Of a DNA stretch of 64,000 nt, positions 20,401-32,400 are shown piece by piece (position 1 is the first letter of the stretch; every line of letters begins with the position of its first letter). Source of the stretch: Argyresthia goedartella (taxonomy: Eukaryota > Arthropoda > Insecta > Lepidoptera > Argyresthiidae); NCBI GenBank assembly GCA_949825045.1, contig OX463822.1, positions 3,805,516 to 3,869,515 of the forward strand, written 5' to 3'. The notes beneath the pieces were generated by a model that was not told where the DNA came from, ran no database searches, and was given only the letters and a program-made list of their open reading frames with translations. The translations under genes were made by a program, and so were the position numbers.

Positions 20401-23400
20401 ACAAGGCACAGCAAAAAGATAAATTATACACGAAAACAGACGACCAAAGATAAAATACGGGAAGGTCAAAAGATTCATTGACGCCAGGCGTTGTTTTTTA
20501 TGGTTAACATTTAGGTTCTGCTTTTTATCTAATCCCTGAAGAAAACTACAGGTAAACGGGCAAATTGACTGAGTGAGCCTAAAAGGGCTTTCGAATTTTG
20601 TTTGGAAAATATAAACTCTACTTAGTATCTACTTTATACTAACTGTACCTACCACTTTATTTCTTTTCAATAAAATCTGGGGAGAAATTCAGTTTCTATG
20701 GTATGAATGATTAACAGTTAATCTAAATAAACATGAGCTTAAAGCGAGTGTATACAAAACCTATTTTTAAAAGAGATTTGAAAATAAATCTGTGGGAGTT
20801 TCCTTGCCCCCCGAAGGGACAAAAAAATTACGTGTACGTACAGTTATAAACTTTGTTTCGGCTATTTGAAAATTCTGAACGATAGATAGGCCTTGCGTTA
20901 TCGCATGATTTCGCGGTCGGCTTCAAAGCGGCGCCATATTGTGGAACCGTCACACTATCGTCTCCTGGATACAAAAGCAATGATTGTCTCACCATCCGCA
21001 GAGAAAACCGGTAAGCAGATACGCCAAGACCCGCTCGGGTATGCTGGCTCTGGCTCCTGCGCTGCGGCTGGCCAGTTGCGCCCACAGCAGCCAGAAGATG
21101 CCCACGCCGCCCGCCGCGCCGCCCACCACCATGTAGACCGGGATTCGGGGTGAGGCTGGGCAGTCCCGGATGTATTGGACACCTGGATACAAACGTAAAT
21201 TTAGCGTCACGCCATTTGGTGTGAAAAGAATAAGCAATGTATGTATGTATCAAAACAAAGATTTACATTTGTTTGTGTTTTTATGTAGGGTGAGGAACTG
21301 TACTCGTCTAAAAGGCCACAGCTTCTCTCCTCGTGTTGCCTTAATGCTTTGATTCATATCATAACTGTTAGAGACTTATACATTATTCTAGGTTAACAAA
21401 ATAATTGTACGAAGCGTCCGTGGCCCAGCGGTATTCGCACACTGGAAACGATCGTGCGGTAGCAACACCTGGCAGAGACGGGTATTGGATGGGTGCTTTA
21501 CTATGTCGCATTTGTCTCGGGCGCTTCCGTGTTACGGATGAAACGTTAATATGTAGGTTCCGGCTACTATCGCTACCCAGTATAGTCGTCAACCTGCGTG
21601 TTGCCTACTTCTGACAGTCGGGTTGGCCACTATCCCTTCACCCCTCCATTAACCCGCTCTGAGGTAGTGTAGTGGATTATGGATCAATCTTACTCTTATC
21701 CGGGTAAAGGCCCGCGCCCCTAGGTGGAGACATTAATAGGTTATAAATATATTTTTTACTTAGCCTGTGATGTTTCCAACTGCTGGGAAAAGGCCTCCCT
21801 ATTTTTAGACCACACTCCCGATCCTTTGCTTGTTCCTGCCAGTCCGGGAGGTACCGGGAGGTAGGTCCTCACGCCATCTCCTTCTGGGCCGGCCTCTGCG
21901 GCTTTGTCGGTCTTGAGGCACCCACTCGGTGGAAATCTTTGTCTACCTGTCCGGGTGCACGCGACAGACATGTCCAGCCCAGCTCCATTTGAGATTGGCG
22001 CTCTGTGCACCCCCGTCGGTAATACGAGTTTTTTGACATGGTCCGTTATTTTGACTCCTGTTATGCCACGCTCCATTATAACCCTTTGGCAAACCTTGAG
22101 TTTGGACTTCAGATAGTCAGTCATAGGCAGGAAACACATGTCAACGAGTTTCCGTTTTAGTGTCAGTAGAAGGTTGCCGTTCATCAGCTCTTTCATGGCC
22201 CAGTAGCTCTTTAAGACGCTCGAAATGCGTCTTTCGATCTCTTTGCTTTGCCTGTCTTCGAATGAGATTAACTGCCACCTGACCATCCACCTCCACTCTA
22301 GGTTTCGCGCAATTAGTCATAAGTTGTGTCTTGGACCGATTCATCTTTAGTCCAACCTCAAGGCTCGCATTACTAAGTTCTTGAAGCATCTTCCCCAATT
22401 CAGGGACTGACGGTGTGAACAAGACAATGTCGTCAGTGAAGCGAAGGTTTGTGAGCCTTCTGCCACCGACGGCAATTCCATCATTTGTTCACGGACGCGT
22501 CAGCTTCCTGAATATCTCCTCGAGTTCTGAGGTGAAAAGTTTTGGTGACAAGGGATCCCCCTGTTTCATCACGCTTTTATCGATCAGGAAGAAAGGGCCT
22601 GCTGACTGGAGTTTTATTATTGTGGTACTATGGTTCTATATTGATTTAATGACATGTATGTAAGCTAGATTAATATTTTGGTTGCTGAGGGCACTGAGAA
22701 TAGCTGAGTGAGAGTCACTATCAAACGCTTGGGAGTAGTCCACAAATGTCAGATATATTTAGTGGTTTATTGAACTCGTTAAACTACTCGATTCTTCTGG
22801 TTGAGCGTATTAAGGTGTTCAGTAGTCGAGAAGCCAGGTCTGAAACCTGCTTGCTCCTGCGGTTGATTTGCGTCTAGTTGTCTAGCTATCCGGGATTCTA
22901 TGACTTTTACGAATATTTTATAAATATAATCATATTACTCTATGTTATTATAACAAAATATAAAACTGTCTACGGAGAATATATTAAACTTATTTGGTTG
23001 AGTTAATTTGGTTTCGAAAGATATTGAGAACCATTGTTTTTTATAAGACGAATATTATATTGCTTTGAGTCAGCAGTTATGTGGGTACGTACAGGCCGGG
23101 TGTGCGTGGGTGCCTGTGGTTAATTAAGCATTGGTGTAGATTCACCAGGATCACATTCAACAGTTCTTCAGTTTGAACGTAGTTAAGTGATATGTTTTGC
23201 CAGTAATTCGTCGATTTGGCTTGACAGTGGCTCATCCTTGCAGCTGTATAGCAGGAAATAATGAGGTATTCTTCCAACTTCATAAGGCCTAAATCAAGAA
23301 GGCCTCACTCTATAAGCCCTAAAACCAGTCTTGGCGTAGGCACTCCTGTGCCCCCAGATACAGATTATTTATTAACATAACGATTCAACTTTTTATCTGT

Positions 23401-26400
23401 GTTATTTGCTTAAGTTTTGTCACGTGAGGAACTTCAATGTAAGAAACGATTTAACATAAAAAACCGAGAAATTATGCAAGTGTTTCTAAATGGTAATAAA
23501 GTTTGATATAATTGAGTTTATCTACACACGTATCATAAACCCTCTTTACTGCGTTCAAAAACCGCACGTTACGATCAGCATTATGTTAAACTACTTGGTA
23601 AAAACTCGTTTCGTATCTGGAAAACTACACATAATGGTCATTATGTGTAGTTTTTCTACATATAATGACATTCAAATTTCGAACGCCGACGCCCACCCGC
23701 GTGCCGTCCCTAGTTTGTCTGTGAAGATGGTACTGACATTCAAATTTCGAACGCCGACGCCCGCCTGCGTGAAGTTGGTGCTACAGAACAAGCTAAACAA
23801 CTGCAGAGCCACAATGCGGGTCAAACATGCGGTTCCTGAACACATCAAAGAGAGCTTATGATATGTGTGTAGATAAACTAGTGTATGTAACTGTACATAA
23901 TTAGGCATTAAAACTCTCTAGTGATATTATTATGAAACTCGCCTTCAGCTCGTTTCATAAACCCACTCTCGAGTTTTAATGCCCTCCATTATGCAGCTGT
24001 CACATAAACTACTATTATTGATAAGATAATGTAAATTACTCCGCAGAACTCGATTTAAACCAGTTTCAAGTGGAATCCAAAATCGAGCTCAAAGTATCAA
24101 TACTAGCGAGTTCCAATTACGTACAGTTGGTGAAAATCGGGAGAGCAATAAAAGCAATGAACTGGAAAGGCGCAGCTGCTAGTCCGAACATGGATTCGAT
24201 TGGAATAAGAATAAAAACGGCGGGAACTCAAACCGGTTGGTAAATGATTTTGAAAGCGCCGTCTGGTATTTGCTCAGGTGACTTTTTTGCTGAAATCGGA
24301 ATGCGAACAATTGAAATGTACAATTTAATTAGTACTCTACAATTCCAATACAATGTTGTCGATTCTATCAATAATTGTGGAATGTAGGTACTTTGTGTTA
24401 CAAGAGTCGTCTTATTCTAACTTGAAGTGTTCAAATGGAGATGTTGACGACAATACTTTTTTAAATTGTCCTACAGCTTGTAAATTCCAAAGGCAAAACT
24501 TACTAGTATTCTGATCCAAAGTGGTTAAATTATTTTATTGATACAAAATAGTTGAACACGCAATGTAACACAATCGTGTAAGTAATACGTAAATCATCAA
24601 ATAATTGACAAGATTTCCGTGCTCTGTGGTCTAGTGGTCCTCACGCCTGCTTCTCACAAAAGGAAGTGCAGGTTTGAATCTCGGTGCTGACCGTGTACCA
24701 ATGAAATAAGTAAATTTAACTGATGTAAATTCTGCGGAGCTTCTAACGGTGATGGAAAATATCATGGGGAACTCGTCGTTGCTCCATAGGTGCGGCGATG
24801 GGCTAACCCTCTGTCACGCAAAATGGATTATTGCATAACTGCGTTAAAGTGGGCATAATTGTGCCTCTGCAATCCCCTATGGGAAAAAACGTGACGCTAT
24901 GTTATGTTGTTGACGTGATTTGTCATGCGACGTCTGTTTATTTACATCTCCATCCCTCACAAATATTCATTGTAACTAACGTGTCTGAGGTTCTCAAAGT
25001 CAAAGTTAAAATTTCTTTATCACTGTACATATTTACATATACTTAGTTTACTTTTTTTGCCTCTCCTCTACATTGAACCACTGTGGGAGAAAACGGCGAT
25101 GAAACTCCCACAGATTGTTTTGACAGATCTCTTTTAAAAACGTTCCGTGTTACCACAAAAAATATTAAACAGCGTTTAACCTCAAAACAAACGTCAAATC
25201 CCATAAGTTTTTGTTTTTAAACAAGTGTTGAAGAGTAGTTTATTTTTTGTGGTAAGGCCCGATGTGTTTAACTAATACTGCAAATATTACAATATTGTTT
25301 TATAAATAATATGCAGGAATAAATAAATACGAAAGTATAAACAACGAGTTCTGTGTTGAGTTAAATTAACACTATGCAATCGTGTTATTTACTTTATCTT
25401 GCATATTGTTATATACATTTTTAGACAATGTCTTTTTTACGTGGTTTTTAAATAGCTCAAATAAAAAAATCTAAATCTCTTGTTGAAGTAGAGAATGCAA
25501 TCCCCTTGAAGGAATGGCTAACTTTCGCGAGTGTCAACCGGGGCGCAACTAGTCCGTGATTATTTCTTAGGTTAACACTACACCTACCGCTAATTTTGGA
25601 AAACTAACTTCATAATGAACTTGGAATAATACACCTACATACATAGCATCAAGTAGTTTCCCGTACGGGGTGGCACAGGATTGTGCCCAATTTTAGCCAG
25701 TTATTCAATACGCCATTTTTCGTGACAGGGTGCAAGCCCATCGCCGCAGCTATGGAGATTGAAGGTTTTCTTACAGTACTTTCCATCAAAGTTAAGAACG
25801 TCCCTCTAATGTTCTTAAGATAAATTACTTATCTCATTGGTACATGGTAATAAACAATTATTCCCATCCAGTAACACCCCTTACTGTCACACTGTTAATG
25901 GTTGGGAAAAATATTCGTCATCGAGTAACAGTGTTGCTTTTACTACCATCCAGAAACACAAGGTCGTTGTATGTTATAAAGGTATAGGTATTACTGGTTG
26001 GGATGAAATAAGATATAATATAGAAACTAGCTATGCCATTTATTTATCTCTAAGTTTGAAGTGATACATTTTATCGGATTCGAACTGGCAACTCCCATAA
26101 GAGAAGCAAGCGTAAAACCCTCTAGAATACGGATCACTTGGAATAACTATGAATTAAACTATTATGAATAACCATCACATATCCCTAGGGTGAATAACAA
26201 GATAATAATTTTGATCGCGCGCAGTCATTTACGAGGGAGTTTGCTGTAACGTTTAAATATGGACGGATTTCAATTTATGAAATTGAAAGGAGGTCTACTA
26301 TTCACACAGAACCACTCTAGTTTTATAAGGGCAACATGAAAACTTGCTAAATATCATTAGTCATCTAATTATGAAGTGGCCAAATATACGGACCAATTCA

Positions 26401-29400
26401 AAAGTCACGACCAGTCAACTGAATTCAGTCGGGTGGCCTGGATCGATACAAAATTATTCGGCGAAGTTGATTAATTTAAATTGAGTTGCTAGAACCAGTG
26501 ACTATGAAACTATGTAATCAAGGTATGTTTAGAACGGCTGGCGAGCTAATGCACTTTGCTATCTATATTTATTTTTATTTATTTATTTTGTAAGCAAACC
26601 AACAGAATACACAGTTATGATACAAATATTTGATAGGATTTCTTATGATAAGGTCCCAATTATAGGTTTGCATTAAATTCTTAAAATAAAAACTTGACAA
26701 CATAACATATAGCATGCAATTATTGGGATTTAATTTATATCTATTACATTTTTTATTTTTATCTAATTTAAATATTTATTTTTTATTGTGTGCTTGTTAA
26801 TGTCTTCGTAATTAAAATAAAAACTTGACAACATAACATATAGCATGCAATTATTGGGATTTAATTTATATCTATTACATTTTTAATTTTTATCTAATTT
26901 AAATATTTATTTATTATTGTGTGCTTGTTAATGTCTTGGTAACAAGATTTTTAAAAGCGTATTGGGATAGACTAAAGATATCAAGATCGTTAAATAACTT
27001 ATTGTATCTTAGGTGATATGATATCACCTGCATGGTCTGTCTATTCTGCAGCGATTGCCAGGAATGAATGGCGTTACAAAGGTTAACCGTGGACAATATA
27101 GACAAGACTCCTTTGTGGGATTGTCTAGCTATAAACAGTGTTAGTGCATCTCATATGTACCCAGACTTACCTCGTTCTAGATGTGACAAATCTTTGTATC
27201 CCTGTCCAAAATAGAGAAGAGGCAACGAATAACGTATTCTGAACATATGTTAATATTGACAGTTAGAGAAATTTTGAATTTAGAATTATTGTTGTTACTT
27301 CATAATTTCTTTATTGCACACAAAATTTACAGCAAAATTACATTTCAGACAAAACAGTGCACAATGGCATACTTATCTCTAAATAAGAGATCTCTTCCAG
27401 CAAACCGACTAAGTGAGTAAGAACTTCATGCAAAATATGGACTGATATATTTGTGATTGAGCAGATACTTAATAATATGATAATGCTAAGTAATAAATGT
27501 AGCCCTTGAATGTCCCCACCGTGGGACACAGACCTTAACTAGACTACGAGTAAGATTGACCCATACTCCACCACGCTGTGGCTCAGTTGGTACAGACCAC
27601 TGGTTGATGGAGGTGTTTGCTAGCAGAATAGGGCCCCAGAGATTGTGACAATACTGTGGTTATGTCTATCTATCTATCTACATACCTATACAGGCTGAGC
27701 CAACTTCGGTGGTCCAAAAACTTGTGATGCTTCAGTCCAGACAATGTAAGGTCATCATTGCCTAAGAAATTATTTTCGTTTCAAAGCTACGATTTAAAAA
27801 AAATCGTTTAGTAAACCATCAAAAACTCAGTAAAATCTAACTTTAAAACTAAAAATTATTTCTCAGGCAAAGATGACCTTAATTATCTCGTCTGGAATAT
27901 TAAAGGTAAAAAATAAGTGCGAACCTCTGCGAGAAAGCTGGATCGATTTAAATGATTTTTTTAAAACTCACGAGATGTTTCAGGAAGGGAAAAAAATAAC
28001 GTAAAGGACACAGCCGAAAAATCGAAAAATCTTTGGATCAGTTCATGCTTCTGTCAATAGATGACGTTGGTAGCTTTTGACAGAACGACCGTCTCCTAGG
28101 AGAGCTAGTATAAGAATAAGGATAGTATTAAAATGTATTTGTTGACAAAAGTTGAGCAATTGATTGACAAAAATACTGATTTGCCTGACCAAATTACTAA
28201 ATTGTGCAACATGCTGAGTGTGACTTGAAATACTGGTTTTGTCTGACAAAATTACTGAACTGCGTGACTAGAAATCTGAAAAACCGCAACTTGGAAAACT
28301 TAATTGTAACAACATAAAATACAAAACAAGCATTGGATTTTGTTGTTCTTACATGTTCAACCTAACTCGAAGGAAAGACAGGGCTTCGCCTGGCTCCCCC
28401 CCCTATATCCTTCTCCTACCCTGACACTTTCCCCATACAGTCTTTACTTAGCCAATAAGCGTTGGCTAAACCATTCAGTAATTTTGTCGCACAATTCAGT
28501 AATATTTTGCTCGTTGCAGGTAATTCCGCTGTTCATGGTCATTCACACAATTAGCTTTTATTTGTTCATTTCATTAGGGTTCCATACCCGAAGGGTGCCA
28601 AACGGGACCCTATTACTAAGCCTCCGCTGTCCGTCCGTCCGCTTGTCACCAGGCTGTATCTCATGAACCGTGATAGTAAGACAGTTGCAATTTTCACAGA
28701 TGATGTATTTCTGTTGCCGCTATAACAAAAATAAAAATAAAACAGAATAAAACAAATATTTAAGGGGGCTCCCATACAACAATTCTATCAATACCACATA
28801 CAATCTTATGAATGCAACTGGTTACGTACATGGAGTGTGAAAGTAGCCGCACCAATAACTTTGTAAACAACATTTTGCTATGTAAACTCCAAACTATTCA
28901 CTCCACACCATCCCTACCATTGTACGGTGGTACGGAACCATTCGTGCGCGAGTTAGACTCGCACTTGACTGGTTTTTGTTATTTTCCCTATAATAATGAC
29001 GGAACACTTACCCATTATCAACATAATCACAGGCAGAGTTGAGAGGATGGCTAGGAATACTGTCATTAATACTGAAACAAATACACATTAAGTTAATAGT
29101 AGTTTATGTAAATGCTACATAATGGAGGGCATCAATACCCGAGTGGGTTTATGAAACGAGCCGAAGGCGAGTTTAATAATAATATCACTCGAGAGTTTTA
29201 ATGCCTAATTAAGTACAGTTACATACACTAGTTTATCTACACACATATCATAAGCTCTCTTTGATGTGTTCAGGAACCGCATGTTCGACCGGAATTGTGG
29301 TATTGATAAGCTCTGCAGTTGTTTAGCTTGTTCAGTAGTACCAACTTCACAGACAAACTAGGGGCGGCAGGCGTGCTTCGGCGTTCGAAATTTGAATGTC

Positions 29401-32400
29401 ATAATTTGACAAATTTTATTACATTATGGTCATAATGCTCAATATTCGGATAAGAAATGAGTTTTTACCAAGAAGTTTATCATTATGCTGGTCGTAACGT
29501 TTGGTTTTTGGACGCAGTAAAGAGAGTTTATGATACGTGTGTAGATAAATACATTAATTTGTTAGCATAAGGTAACATAATCATTTCCATCCATCATACA
29601 GCAATAAATAGAAAAGTAGTTGATGAAATCACAACGAAAATAAAAAATAAGCCTACGGATTGGAGCATGGAAATGAGCAAAATAAAGAAATAATTTAAGT
29701 TCGGAAATAAAATTCATAGAAAAGAACTTCCTAATGGAGGATCTATTTGACGACGACCCTGTTGTGGCTCTGCCCACTATGCGAGAGGTCCCGGGTTCGA
29801 TCCCCGGCTGGAGGTGAAGAAAAGAAAACCGCCAGGTCTTGGATGTTTATATGTGTGTGACGTCACTGTTTCTGGTACCCACGACATAGGGCATCCTAGC
29901 CTGGGGCCAGAAGAAATGTATGTGCCTTTATGTAAATGTTTATATTTATTTGCATAAAAGCGTAAATAAACTTTTGCACATTCACTTCATCCACACTACC
30001 ATTAAATCCACGTCTAATTTACCACGTTTTATGTTAATTCAAAACATTTTACAACTCTTAATAACACAATTAAGAATGCAACAATGTAAATAATTCAAGC
30101 TAGAAAGGGTAGCAATGTAAACTTACGACCATTTAGACCTCGCCAGTTAAGTTAGATACCTCTCACCATAGTAAGTTTTATGAAGTGAGATATCAGAGTC
30201 GAGTGGCCTAACTTTTCCTGTTTGGGTGTAAACCAACACGAATATTTTGGGTGTAAAGTGGTTGGGTAATTCATCACGTGATGTTTATATTCACCTCTAT
30301 ATTTTTAGTAATTTACTCGTTTGTTACCGTTAATTTTAGTGTATACGTTATGTGGCAAACTTGTATTACTTAGGCTAGGCAACAAGTTGATTTTAGGGTA
30401 ACTAATTTAAAATCTAATAAATCGAAAAATAATAAGGACATAAGCCCTTAGGATCGTCACAAAAGCAGGAAAATATAGGTACTGAAACGAAATTGCCATG
30501 ATGCCAGTAAAAAGTACTGTTCATCAAAGTACCATAATGTGATTCAAAGTTTTTTTACATCTTAAATAAAATGAAGACTGTGACATCATATAGCTTCTAG
30601 TTATAGTAATACTTAGAGTTTGTCGTGGCTAGAATCACGGCAAAGTCAGTCATTTTCCTGAATTATGTTATATGGTCTTCTATTTTAGGGTTGCGTACCC
30701 AAGGGGTAAAACGGGACCCTATTACTAAGACTCCCTTGTCCGTCTGTCACCAGGCTGTATCTCAAGAACCGTGATAGTAAGGTAGTTTAAATTTTCACAG
30801 ATGATGTATTTCTGTTGCTGCTATAATAACAAATACTAAAAAACAGAATAAAATAAATATATAAGGGGGCTCCCATACAACAATTCTTTCAATACCACAT
30901 ACAAACTTATGAATGCACCTGGTTACGTACATAGAGGATAACTTTGTAAACAACATTTTGCAATGTAAAATCCAAGCTATTCACTCAACACCATCCCTAC
31001 CATTGTAAATGATCCTTTTATTTAAGCCTTACCATTTTTCCCACAAAAGGCAGTTCTATTCCCGATACACTGCCAGTTTTTTGAATCTTTGAATGTAGTT
31101 AAATTGTTTTTGAAAACAATATTAAATTATTATTTTAGTAAAATGTTCCCTCTTCAACATTTAATGTATTTTCTTATCATGTGGCTTAGCCGTAGGACAT
31201 ATACAGGCATAAATTACCACAATGTACCACAGAACACCATAATGTACTACAAAATACCACATTGTACTACAGAGTGCCACACATTGCCACAAAATATATC
31301 TACAAATACTCACTGGTCCTATTCATAATTCTAGCGGCGCGGCAGACGAAGTCGACCGTCCCCGACGCCTCCATGTTCGCATCCTTCAGCTGGTACGCGA
31401 CCGAGCCGTAGGTGGTAAGCCCCACGCCGAGCCCCAGCCCGCCTCGCTCGTTGTACTTCGCTTGCTCGCCGCAGAGCCGCCGTTGTTCGTCTCCGGAGAC
31501 CTGGTGAGTATTACTTTTATTGAAATTCGTAATTGTTTTTATGGTTCACAATAGAACAAAGCAAAAAAATGTGATTGCTGACAAAGGCGAAGCGGTCGTT
31601 TATAATGCTTTTCTTTCCATATTTTTTGTGTTTACGCAAAGTATTCATTCATCTTCGGTGCTCTGTTTGAACTCGAACAAGACTGTTCTGAAAACTTCTG
31701 TAGGCCCACCGAGCACGGGACATGATCAAAAAGTCAAAGTCAAAGTACTTTATTACTATAGATATTTACATATACTTAGCAAACGTCATTTTTTGCCTCT
31801 TCTCTACATTGGACCACTGTGGGAGGAGCATTTACCCACAGATTTATTTTTAGATCTCTTTTAAAAATAAGTTGTATTTAACTATTACAAATATGAAAAA
31901 TTTAGTTATTGTGATCAATAAGCAGGAATAAATAATTACAAAATTATTAACAGCAAGGTCCAAAAATCCGTTCCGTTCGTTGAATTGGGTAACATAATAA
32001 TAAAACTTAACTGCCTTTCAAGTAGCGTATAGATAAATCCGCCGTTTTTGCAAGACTCGTATTTTTATTATTCATCTCCTGGTCAGTGTATCCTTCCGGA
32101 GCCGGAAATTAAAAAAATTGCCAACACAGTGCGCTTGCCCGTATACGGATTGGTCCCTAGTCAGTGAATCATCCCGGAGCCGGAATAAAGAGAGCAAAAA
32201 ATCGCATTATTTGGCGCAAATTGCTTCGATCTCTTACTATCGTATGTCAAAATGCATATGAAAGAACAGGCTAGCTAATGAATGAATAGTTTTGATGTGA
32301 TTGTGCACCCACCGCTCACAAATCGGCAATCGGCACTCCCAAAAACCCTGTCAGTGAATCTTCCCGGATCCGGTTACACAGGGGGGTAAAAAAAAATGGC

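Noticed and set aside
20893..21153. Plus-strand frame across exon 5
   Set aside because: Antisense shadow of a GC-rich exon with clear splice sites and membrane-helix coding on the minus strand.
22141..22422. ATG at 22422 as the start of a host gene
   Set aside because: The peptide is an internal RTE reverse-transcriptase segment; the ATG is an accident of frameshifts.
29763..30000. CRISPR-like or other patterned array among the spaced repeats
   Set aside because: Repeats are whole SINE copies in varied orientations and distances, without regular spacers; the DNA is eukaryotic.
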